From Candidatus Aminicenantota bacterium (GTDB lineage: Bacteria; Acidobacteriota; Aminicenantia; Aminicenantales; Aminicenantaceae): DNA of 6,155 nucleotides. The first letter of the stretch is position 1, and each line of letters opens with the position of its first letter. The DNA lies in contig JAUWVG010000159.1 of NCBI GenBank assembly GCA_030617525.1, positions 1 through 6,155 of the forward strand, read 5' to 3'. The notes beneath the pieces are model-generated. The model saw only the letters and a program-made list of their open reading frames with translations, did no database searches and had not been told where the DNA came from. Positions 1-4,943 of the stretch are shown here, one piece after another. The position numbers and the translations under genes were made by a program.

Positions 1-68
1 AAATCTGAAGAGGATGGAAAAAGCGACATCCGAGGATTTAGCCTTCTCGAGTTTTGTTCGTCGAGAAG
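1..68. other. Two small adjacent stem-loops, no gene
   Basis: No coding frame is visible. A nested dyad pairs aaatc (1-5) with gattt (35-39) and, inside it, ggatg (12-16) with catcc (27-31). It is followed by a perfect 8-bp hairpin, cttctcga (43-50) with tcgagaag (61-68), loop 10 nt. The second hairpin abuts the long inverted repeat that begins at 68, so three stem-loops follow one another without a gap. This could be the 3' part of a structured RNA or mobile repeat whose start lies outside the window, or chance pairing. No T-run follows, so it is not an intrinsic terminator. Confidence 0.35.
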
Positions 69-169
69 AAGAATCAGGGCCAGGCCTTCCAAAAATGAAA
101 AACTTTCTACAGAATTCAATTAATATCGAGAAAGTTATTCATGTTTGGAAGGCCTGGCCCTGATTCTTC
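68..169. repeat. Long imperfect inverted repeat (41-nt arms)
   Basis: Positions 68-108 and 129-169 are reverse complements at 39 of 41 positions, separated by a 20-nt AT-rich loop (109-128). The base of the stem is GC-rich (gggccaggcc on the left arm) and the tip is AT-rich. No T-run follows on either strand, so it is a poor intrinsic terminator, and no open frame spans it. Both arms are nearly identical, which suggests a recent or maintained element such as a miniature inverted-repeat element or a REP-type hairpin, or a structured RNA. The family is not recognised. Confidence 0.8.
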
Positions 170-345
170 AGTGTATGTCTGAGCACGGGAAGAATTCAAA
201 ATAGTGGTACGCGTCTTCTTGGAAATTCTATCTTTAGTGAGCAAGGTTTACGCGCGGAGTTACGGAGGCGCCGAGAGGAACGATGAGGGAATGGCGTTAA
301 AAATCCGAGTGGAGCGCTTCCACCTTTTCAGGTTTATTCTTACTT
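170..345. other. Intergenic stretch, no gene seen
   Basis: No frame of useful length starts or ends here. The longest candidate I could find on the plus strand in the purine-rich block is a five-codon ATG at 282-299 preceded by 'gagaggaacg', which is not convincing. The block 240-290 is GC-rich and purine-biased, with cggag repeated around gttacggag, unlike the AT-rich spacers elsewhere. It may be a decayed repeat. The 3' boundary is the start of the 53-nt repeat at 346. Confidence 0.4.
299..323 (-). terminator. Weak candidate terminator for the acyltransferase gene
   Basis: Read on the minus strand, gtgga (323-319) pairs with tccac (313-309) around a short loop, with one extra G-U pair possible. 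A few bases later comes attttt (304-299). It lies about 90 nt past the acyltransferase stop codon in the right orientation. The stem is short (5-6 bp) and the T-run is not immediately adjacent, so this is a weak call. Confidence 0.25.
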
Positions 346-398
346 GATTTCGAATCACTTTTTTGAACTCGTTCTTAAAATCACGGAAATGGGGATGC
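346..398. repeat. 53-nt dispersed repeat, copy 1
   Basis: This stretch matches 1140-1192 at 49 of 53 positions in the same orientation. It contains the shared core atcacggaaatggggatgc at its right end and the invariant block atcacttttttgaactcg in its middle. It ends 15 nt from the stop codon of the acyltransferase gene, so the two copies flank that gene as direct repeats. Unlike copy 2, it lacks the upstream arm atttccgtgattt and so cannot form the same hairpin, which suggests a truncated or rearranged copy. Confidence 0.85.
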
Positions 399-413
399 TT
401 TTAAGTCTGGAGC

Positions 414-1067
414 TTAGTCGAAGGTGTGATCGGCTTTCTCATCCAGGTCTAGGAGCACTTTCTCCAGCCTCTGCCGCTCACCTTCAAGGGCTTCCTCGTC
501 AAGATGGGGATCTAAGGCAATGGGATCGCCGTAGATGGCCACAACTTTTGAAAAAGGTTTGGACATCAAAAAATTGTCCCAGCTTTTTAAATTCTTTTTT
601 TTGGGCGTCGAAAAAGAGAAGGGCACAAGGTAGGCGCCTGTCTGGCGAGCCAATTTGATACCTCCCATTTTAAAAATCCGATTTGGGCCCTTGGGACCAT
701 CGGGAATGATAATCACTTCTCCTCCATTATTGAGCTCCTGCTTCATCTCATTCCATACCTTGATAACAGCGTGAGAACCCGATCCTCTAAGAATTTTATA
801 TCCCCATCCGGACATAATCCGTGCGGGAATCTCTCCATCCTCACTGGGGCTGATAAGAGGCATGATATTTCGCCTTCGAAAAAAATAGGGGACAATAAAA
901 ATATTCCCATGCCAGATGAGAAGAACAACGGCCTTGCCCTCAGTGCGCAGCTTTTTGTATTTTTCTTCTCCCAAAATTGTCCAGCGGCAGGATTTGGCCC
1001 AGAGCCAAAAACCCACCTTGCCCACGACTCCCACAAACCACCAACGAACATTTTTCAGAAAAGACAT
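414..1067 (-). CDS. Lysophospholipid acyltransferase family protein (DUF374)
   Basis: This gene encodes about 217 aa of a DUF374-type acyltransferase, a family related to the LpxL/PlsC acyltransferases that move acyl chains onto lipid acceptors at the inner membrane. The exact substrate is unknown. An N-terminal hydrophobic segment (about residues 9-24) would anchor it to the membrane. Family landmarks in order are WHG (52-54), SPSEDGE (73-79), RGSGS (94-98) and PDGPKGP (122-128), followed by KLARQTGAYLVPFSFS and YGDPI. The length is normal and the gene looks intact. An in-frame GTG at 1073 would add two residues. I prefer the ATG at 1067 because a promoter-like -10 box ends 7 nt upstream of it but only 1 nt upstream of the GTG. 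No Shine-Dalgarno sequence is seen. It stands alone between two direct repeats and is divergent from the GIY-YIG gene. The family call is firm; the lipid pathway (lipid A or other) is inference. Confidence 0.9.
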   Translation of the reverse strand: MSFLKNVRWWFVGVVGKVGFWLWAKSCRWTILGEEKYKKLRTEGKAVVLLIWHGNIFIVPYFFRRRNIMPLISPSEDGEIPARIMSGWGYKILRGSGSHAVIKVWNEMKQELNNGGEVIIIPDGPKGPNRIFKMGGIKLARQTGAYLVPFSFSTPKKKNLKSWDNFLMSKPFSKVVAIYGDPIALDPHLDEEALEGERQRLEKVLLDLDEKADHTFD

Positions 1068-1074
1068 CGGCACA

Positions 1075-1104
1075 ATTCTATCAAATGTACGCCGTGCAAC
1101 TCAA
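1075..1104 (-). promoter_or_regulatory. Candidate promoter of the acyltransferase gene
   Basis: On the minus strand, TTGAGT (1104-1099) and TAGAAT (1080-1075) are separated by 18 bp. They match the sigma-70 consensus at 4/6 and 5/6. Transcription would begin about 7 nt further on, at or next to the ATG at 1067, giving an mRNA without a leader. This agrees with the missing ribosome-binding site. Confidence 0.5.
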
Positions 1105-1126
1105 CTTTAATCGAAAGCAAGTAAGC

Positions 1127-1192
1127 TCCCTATTTCCGTGATTTCTTATCACTTTTTTGAACTCGCTCTTTAAATCACGGAAATGGGGATGC
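1127..1192. repeat. 53-nt dispersed repeat, copy 2, with 18-bp hairpin
   Basis: Positions 1140-1192 match copy 1 (346-398) at 49 of 53. Here the repeat also has a left arm: 1127-1144 pairs with 1172-1189 over 18 positions (17 Watson-Crick, one G-U) around a 27-nt loop. The core pair is atttccgtgattt with aaatcacggaaat. Nine Ts follow at 1197-1205, but no plus-strand gene precedes it, so a terminator role is doubtful. A REP-type hairpin or a non-autonomous element mobilised by a transposase elsewhere is the more natural reading. That is inference, as no transposase is in the window. Confidence 0.8.
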
Positions 1193-1259
1193 GTAATTTT
1201 TTTTTATGTTCGAATGATATTATTTATGGCGAATGAGCGTCCTTTAAATTGATAGAAAA

Positions 1260-1550
1260 ATGTACTACACATATGTTCTGCTGAGCACAAAAAAAAATAA
1301 ATTGTATTTAGGATTCACGCAGGATCTTAAAATGCGGATGGAGCTCCACAGAAGAGGATTCATGATGAAGGAAAAAAACAATGGATCATTGAAGCTCATT
1401 TATCTGGAGGCCTGTCTCGATAAAAAAGATGCCGACCGTCGAGATAAATACCTGAACAGTTTTCTCGGAAAAAGATACTTAAAGAACAGATTGAAGAAAT
1501 ACTTCACTTCCTCTTTAAACGATAAAGACTTAAAACTCAATGCTTTCTAA
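1260..1550 (+). CDS. Small GIY-YIG nuclease domain protein
   Basis: This 96-aa protein is a stand-alone GIY-YIG domain, the fold of the UvrC N-terminal nuclease and of many homing endonucleases. Members of this short family are common in bacterial genomes and their cellular role is not settled. Visible landmarks are YTYVL (3-7, the 'GIY' strand), LYLGFT (15-20, the 'YIG' strand), R26, H30, and Y48-E50 in the LIYLEA strand. A basic tail, RRDKYLNSFLGKRYLKNRLKKY, is typical of the family, although the usual REKYL is RDKYL here. The length is normal. The ATG at 1260 follows a purine run (gatagaaaaa) rather than a clear Shine-Dalgarno. The gene is rich in AAA and AAG codons and looks more AT-rich than its neighbours, which could mean recent arrival. 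Its last 14 nt overlap the end of the symporter gene on the opposite strand. Confidence 0.85.
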   Translation: MYYTYVLLSTKKNKLYLGFTQDLKMRMELHRRGFMMKEKNNGSLKLIYLEACLDKKDADRRDKYLNSFLGKRYLKNRLKKYFTSSLNDKDLKLNAF

Positions 1551-2934
1551 AAGAATCGAAAATCCATCCTGCCGCAAAACCTAATAAACAGATTCCTAAC
1601 CCATAAGGTACGGAATACGGCCAGTCCGGCCACCCGATGTCCAACACACTGATTTTAGACAAAAACCCAAGGAAGGAATATCCTCCTCCAAGAACAAGGC
1701 TCAATAATCCTGCTGTTGGCCGTTTTTTCTTCATAAACAGCATGGCCATTCCCGGGATAAAGAGTCCTTCCGTCATGATTTCAGAAGCCAGACCAAGAGC
1801 CTCCAGGATGGATTGCAGCTTGGTCGCAACAAGAAAAGCCAATAATCCGATGATCATTGTTGACAGCCGGCTGAGTGTGATGATATTTGCTTTGTGTGAG
1901 GGGATAAACTGCTGGAAAACATCCCTTGTTAGGGACAGAGCCCCAGTGTTAATGGCCGTATCCATTGTGGACATAATGGCCGCGGTAATCGCAATAAAAA
2001 GCAGAACTCCTAAAAAATTCCCTGTTTTAGAAAGAATGAGAGCGGACAGGAGGGGGCCTTCCTGAACTCCGGAAGGAAAAAGAGGCAGCGCTAAAATTCC
2101 AATAAGGACTATCCCCCAGTACACGAATAAAAACGTTCCTCCTACAGCCAGTAGGCCATTTTTGGCCTTTTTGACTGTCTGGGCCGCCTGAATCCTCTGC
2201 CAAGCAATAGGTGAGATGATCCACGCCATTGTAAACGAAATCAAGATCAATATATTCCTTTTGAAATCAATAAACATTGAAAAATATTGATCTCTTCCGA
2301 GCTGGGCGGCCAAAAGAGAAACGGATGTTCCCTGTGCAGCATTGAGCAAAAACCCCAACAGTCCGATAAGTCCTGCGATAAGGAGAAAAAACTGCATTCC
2401 ATCCGTAACCACAACTGAGAAAAAACCCCCAGATATTGAGTAAATAAGCACAATGGCTGTCCCCAGGAGAAGCGCATAAAAATAAGAAGTTCCGAGAAAG
2501 GCCTTGAGAAAATTACCGATGGCGACCATCTGACTCGAGGCAAGAAGGATCATGTACCAGATAATCAATATCGAAGCCAAATGCCGGACAACTCGGCCGT
2601 AACGTATCTCCACCAGATCGGAAAGACTCACTATAGGAAGCTGCCTGATGGGTTTGGCCAGAAAAAAATAAAACACAAACACGGTCAAAAGCGCCGGCAT
2701 GCCCATCACCCAAAAAGAGCTCACGCCGATTCGGTAGGCCTCATCGATAGACACCAGCGTCGATGTCGCACCCAACCAGGAGGCCCCCAAAGTCAGAAAA
2801 ACAAGAAAGGAGGGAAGCCGTCGGGAGGCCAGAAAGAAGTCCTCAAGATTTCGCATCCTCTTCGAAAACACAAAACTCAAGAGAAGAAGCAGGGCGAGGT
2901 ACCCGAGGAAAATAACGATAAATTCAATTCTCAC
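1537..2934 (-). CDS. Sodium:solute symporter (SSS family)
   Basis: This gene encodes an inner-membrane Na+-coupled symporter of about 465 aa with roughly 13 hydrophobic segments. It belongs to the SSS family (PutP, SGLT-like). From a GTG start at 2934, GASWLGATS (about 50-58) and AAIMSTMDTAIN (about 318-329) lie where the PutP Na2 sodium-site residues sit, with S322-T323 matching the Ser-Thr pair. The family signature SGGFFSVVVTDGMQ is at about 168-181, and QRIQAAQTVKKAKNG at about 246-260 matches the loop that often reads QR.lAar. The substrate cannot be told. The frame stays open to an ATG at 3006, but those 24 extra residues are encoded by a dispersed repeat and by the candidate promoter, so I reject that start. 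The GTG is 6 nt past a TATAAC box and has no Shine-Dalgarno. The gene diverges from lolA and converges on the GIY-YIG gene. Confidence 0.9.
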   Translation of the reverse strand: MRIEFIVIFLGYLALLLLLSFVFSKRMRNLEDFFLASRRLPSFLVFLTLGASWLGATSTLVSIDEAYRIGVSSFWVMGMPALLTVFVFYFFLAKPIRQLPIVSLSDLVEIRYGRVVRHLASILIIWYMILLASSQMVAIGNFLKAFLGTSYFYALLLGTAIVLIYSISGGFFSVVVTDGMQFFLLIAGLIGLLGFLLNAAQGTSVSLLAAQLGRDQYFSMFIDFKRNILILISFTMAWIISPIAWQRIQAAQTVKKAKNGLLAVGGTFLFVYWGIVLIGILALPLFPSGVQEGPLLSALILSKTGNFLGVLLFIAITAAIMSTMDTAINTGALSLTRDVFQQFIPSHKANIITLSRLSTMIIGLLAFLVATKLQSILEALGLASEIMTEGLFIPGMAMLFMKKKRPTAGLLSLVLGGGYSFLGFLSKISVLDIGWPDWPYSVPYGLGICLLGFAAGWIFDSFRKH

Positions 2935-2940
2935 ACTGAG

Positions 2941-2969
2941 GTTATAACAAAAATCCCCCTTTTTCCCAA
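2941..2969 (-). promoter_or_regulatory. Candidate promoter of the symporter gene
   Basis: On the minus strand, TTGGGA (2969-2964) and TATAAC (2946-2941) are 17 bp apart, matching the consensus at 4/6 and 5/6. The -10 box ends 6 nt before the GTG at 2934, so transcription would start at or beside the start codon. This supports the GTG start and a leaderless message. Confidence 0.5.
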
Positions 2970-2977
2970 ATAACAAG

Positions 2978-2998
2978 ATCACGGAGATGGGGATGCTT
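2978..2998. repeat. Fragment of the dispersed repeat (copy 3)
   Basis: Positions 2978-2998 match the right end of copy 1 (atcacgg, then atggggatgctt) at 20 of 21 positions, in the same orientation. The rest of the 53-nt repeat is absent. The fragment lies between the divergent -35 boxes of the symporter and lolA promoters, so it could affect either one. Confidence 0.7.
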
Positions 2999-3013
2999 GC
3001 CTCCAAGATGATT

Positions 3014-3042
3014 TTGAACCAGGACCTTTTGTCTGTTATAAT
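3014..3042 (+). promoter_or_regulatory. Candidate promoter of lolA
   Basis: TTGAAC (3014-3019) and a perfect TATAAT (3037-3042) are spaced 17 bp apart. The expected transcription start is about 3049, and the lolA ATG is at 3052, so the message would have almost no leader. This is the best sigma-70-type promoter in the window. Confidence 0.65.
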
Positions 3043-3051
3043 TCAAATGGA

Positions 3052-3684
3052 ATGAAAAAAATCGTTTTACTCCTGATAGTGGCGGCGGTCGCTTTTGCCC
3101 AAACAGCCGAAGATGTGGCACAGAAAACAGAAGCACAGCTCCGTTCCTACCAAACGCTGCAAGCGGAATTTGAGCACATTTATTATTCTTCATCAGTGGC
3201 AACTCCCCTAAGAGAAACAGGAACATGTTATTTTCAGAAACCGGGCCTCATGAAATGGCACTACAAAAAGCCTGAAGAAAAAATCTATCTTTTAAAGGAG
3301 TCCATCATCGAATCTTATTTTCCGGAAGACAACCAGCTCCTCCGGAGCTCTTTCGCAAAAGAAGATGAATCCGATATACTCCTGCTCCTGTCGGGAAAAC
3401 AAGGATTACTTGAGAACTACACGGCTGAATTCAGCCCCTTTCCTACAGAGAATACCGATGTGCTGCAGATCAAGCTGACGCCCAAACAAGAGGACATGGA
3501 GACCTTCATCCTTCTTGAAATCAGCACAAAAACATGGATGATCCGGAAAGCTGTTTTTTTTGACTGGGCAGGAAATAAATCGGAATTCCATTTCAACCGG
3601 ATTCGCCTCGACACCTCTCTTCCCAAAAAGACCTTCGAGCTTAAAGTGCCCAAAGGGACAGAAATCATCACGGATATAAAATAG
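3052..3684 (+). CDS. lolA: Outer-membrane lipoprotein carrier protein LolA family
   Basis: This 210-aa protein has a Sec signal peptide (KK at 2-3, hydrophobic core 4-15, likely cut after AFA, residue 16, with no lipobox Cys), so it should be a soluble periplasmic protein. LolA collects lipoproteins released by LolCDE and hands them to the outer membrane. Family features seen are the N-terminal helix (about 19-40, AEDVAQKTEAQLRSYQTL), the strand motif ETGTCYFQKPGLMKWHY (55-71), and the C-terminal FDWAGNKSEFHFNRI (170-184) leading to FELKVPKGTEII (195-206). The length is normal. The start is fixed by the signal peptide. No Shine-Dalgarno is visible, and a strong -10 box ends 9 nt upstream, so the mRNA may be leaderless. 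It diverges from the symporter gene, and 120 nt separate it from the sigma operon on the same strand. Identity as a LolA-fold protein is strong; true lolA versus a paralogue with another lipid or lipoprotein cargo is not decided. Confidence 0.87.
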   Translation: MKKIVLLLIVAAVAFAQTAEDVAQKTEAQLRSYQTLQAEFEHIYYSSSVATPLRETGTCYFQKPGLMKWHYKKPEEKIYLLKESIIESYFPEDNQLLRSSFAKEDESDILLLLSGKQGLLENYTAEFSPFPTENTDVLQIKLTPKQEDMETFILLEISTKTWMIRKAVFFDWAGNKSEFHFNRIRLDTSLPKKTFELKVPKGTEIITDIK

Positions 3685-3732
3685 GGCACCAGACCTGGAT
3701 AATTTACATAAATTACATGAAATATCGACATT

Positions 3733-3751
3733 TTTTATGAATAATTCAGGT
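3733..3751. repeat. Left copy of exact 19-nt inverted repeat bracketing the sigma operon
   Basis: The sequence ttttatgaataattcaggt occurs here and, as its exact reverse complement, at 5871-5889. Its core tgaat-a-attca is itself an 11-nt dyad, the shape of a binding site for a dimeric regulator. This copy ends about 25 nt upstream of the -10 box before the sigma gene, a position suited to an operator or activator site. Similarity may extend outward to 3726 with one gap (tcgaca versus tcggca). Confidence 0.75.
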
Positions 3752-3781
3752 TAAAACTTTTTTCACTAAGATGCGTATAAT
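3751..3781 (+). promoter_or_regulatory. Candidate promoter of the sigma factor operon
   Basis: A perfect TATAAT lies at 3776-3781. The only -35-like sequence is TTAAAA (3751-3756) with a 19-bp spacer, which is weak and overlaps the 19-nt inverted repeat by one base. No GGAAC-type ECF -35 box is seen, so autoregulation by the encoded sigma factor is not evident. The expected start near 3788 would fall inside the AAGGAGG sequence. Confidence 0.4.
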
Positions 3782-3783
3782 CT

Positions 3784-3803
3784 AAGGAGGACAGGACGTC
3801 CTC
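3784..3803 (+). promoter_or_regulatory. Shine-Dalgarno within a small hairpin before the sigma gene
   Basis: AAGGAGG (3784-3790) is a strong ribosome-binding sequence but lies 14 nt from the ATG at 3805, longer than usual. Bases 3787-3792 (gaggac) pair with 3798-3803 (gtcctc) around a 5-nt loop and cover most of the GGAGG. The segment 3793-3802 (aggacgtcct) is also a perfect DNA palindrome. The fold could lower translation or shorten the effective spacing, and the palindrome could be a protein site. Which applies cannot be told from sequence. Confidence 0.45.
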
Positions 3804-3804
3804 A

Positions 3805-4377
3805 ATGAATGAAGATATCGAACTTGTTCAAACAGCTCTTAAAGGTGAGAAAAAGGCATTTGAAATGATCATCCAGAAGTATCAATCTCCTCTTGCTAAC
3901 TATATCGGACGCATGGTCAAACAAAATGAACTTGCCCTCGACATCACACAAGAGGTGTTCATCAAAGCCTATTCTTCTCTGCACTCCTTCCGGCAGGAAT
4001 ACAAATTCAAAACCTGGCTATTCAAAATCGCATCAAATACCGTCATAGATTACTGGAGGAAGAAAAAAATCGATGCTTTTTCGATCGACCAGCCCTACGA
4101 TCTGGATGGTGATTCTGTCCCCTTCCAAATTCCATCCAAAAATCCTTCAGTAGATAAAATTGTAGAACTCCATGACGTTCGAGAAAGAATTGAAAAGGTG
4201 CTGGACAAGCTCCCTGTAAATCTCAAAGAACTGTTCGTTTGGAGACACATCAACGACCTCAGCTATGAAGAGATGGCAGAAATAAAGGGAATTCCCGTGG
4301 GGACAATCAAGAACAGGGTATTTCAAGCCAAGGAAATGTTACGAAAATATATGGAGAAAGATAGATGGGATGCCTGA
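3805..4377 (+). CDS. ECF-type RNA polymerase sigma factor (RpoE-like)
   Basis: This 190-aa protein is a group 4 (ECF) sigma factor that would redirect RNA polymerase to a specific regulon. Region 2 spans about residues 19-86, with DITQEVFIKAY (46-56) for core binding and -10 recognition and FKTWLFKIASNTVIDYWRKK (68-87) for melting. A linker of about 45 residues follows, then region 4 (about 130-182) with LPVNLKELF, the helix-turn-helix LSYEEMAEIKGIPVGTIKNRVFQAK (152-176) and GTIKNR at 166-171. The length is normal and both domains are intact. The ATG at 3805 gives a standard ECF N-terminus. The gene's last 13 nt overlap the anti-sigma gene, so the two are translationally coupled. As is usual for the family, the product is probably held inactive by the membrane anti-sigma factor encoded next. 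The inducing signal is unknown. Confidence 0.95.
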   Translation: MNEDIELVQTALKGEKKAFEMIIQKYQSPLANYIGRMVKQNELALDITQEVFIKAYSSLHSFRQEYKFKTWLFKIASNTVIDYWRKKKIDAFSIDQPYDLDGDSVPFQIPSKNPSVDKIVELHDVRERIEKVLDKLPVNLKELFVWRHINDLSYEEMAEIKGIPVGTIKNRVFQAKEMLRKYMEKDRWDA

Positions 4378-4943
4378 CAATTGCGCAGATTTATCTCTTT
4401 ATTGAGAATGAACTGCCTTTAGATGAAGCCCGGAAGATCCAAAAGCATCTGAGCACGTGTGCAAAATGCCGGAACATGGTTGAAGAGAGACGCGTTCTGG
4501 TCCAGGCCGCTGACACCCTTCCTCAATTTGAACTCCCTTCCAACTTCACAGAGCAGGTGATGGCAAATATTTTTCCGAGTAGAATACCTCTTCGTGTTTG
4601 GATCAGAGCCACCGCCGGTGGACTGTCAGCCATAATTTTTGCCTTCTTTCTTTTCTATATATTTTCCGGGAAAAATCTTACAGATCTTTTTATCAGCATC
4701 AATAAATTTTTGCTGCCCGCTCTTCGCACTCTGTCGACAGGAGTCGTGAAGACGTTTAAGCTCATCGGGCATCTTATTAATATTATCGCTCAATTTTTCG
4801 ATTTCGCACTCAAAGGTTTTGGAAAACTGACAACGATCCTGAGTCCTGAAGCCCAGATCGGCATCGTCACTCTGACTCTTATGGCCTCCACCATCATCTT
4901 CCTCATAGTGAGAAAAAAACTCATGTTTGGAGAAAAAGCATGA
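4365..4943 (+). CDS. Membrane-anchored anti-sigma factor with zf-HC2 domain
   Basis: This 192-aa protein carries an N-terminal zinc-binding anti-sigma domain: C3, then YLFIENELPLDEA (10-22), then H28-x3-C32-x2-C35, the HCC zinc motif of ZAS/zf-HC2 proteins. A linker leads to a first membrane helix (about 82-100), a hydrophobic and amphipathic stretch (about 105-150), and a second membrane helix (about 165-182) ending in a basic RKK tail. With two helices the N-terminus and the short C-terminus would both be cytoplasmic, leaving about 60 residues outside as a small sensing segment. The ATG at 4365 lies inside the sigma gene (13-nt overlap) and puts C3 in register. The out-of-frame ATG at 4370 ends after 11 codons. 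Its partner is very likely the sigma factor just upstream. No RsiW-like regulated-proteolysis site can be identified by eye. Confidence 0.9.
   Translation: MGCLTIAQIYLFIENELPLDEARKIQKHLSTCAKCRNMVEERRVLVQAADTLPQFELPSNFTEQVMANIFPSRIPLRVWIRATAGGLSAIIFAFFLFYIFSGKNLTDLFISINKFLLPALRTLSTGVVKTFKLIGHLINIIAQFFDFALKGFGKLTTILSPEAQIGIVTLTLMASTIIFLIVRKKLMFGEKA

Noticed and set aside
1..400. CRISPR array or tRNA gene in the structured 5' spacer
   Set aside because: There are no regularly spaced direct repeats, and no cloverleaf or CCA-type tRNA ends. The structure is inverted repeats only.
344..658. Open frame on the plus strand, 104 codons
   Set aside because: It starts in the repeat and runs antisense through the acyltransferase gene. 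The composition is unlike a protein family, and the minus-strand frame carries clear family motifs.
771..1124. Open frame on the plus strand, 117 codons
   Set aside because: It is antisense to the acyltransferase N-terminal half and has no recognisable motif.
1127..1205. Hairpin followed by nine Ts, resembling an intrinsic terminator on the plus strand
   Set aside because: No plus-strand gene lies upstream, and the hairpin is part of a dispersed repeat with a 27-nt loop, too large for a typical terminator.
2581..2973. Open frame on the plus strand, 130 codons
   Set aside because: It is antisense to the symporter gene. The very basic, low-complexity product is what the complement of hydrophobic membrane codons gives.
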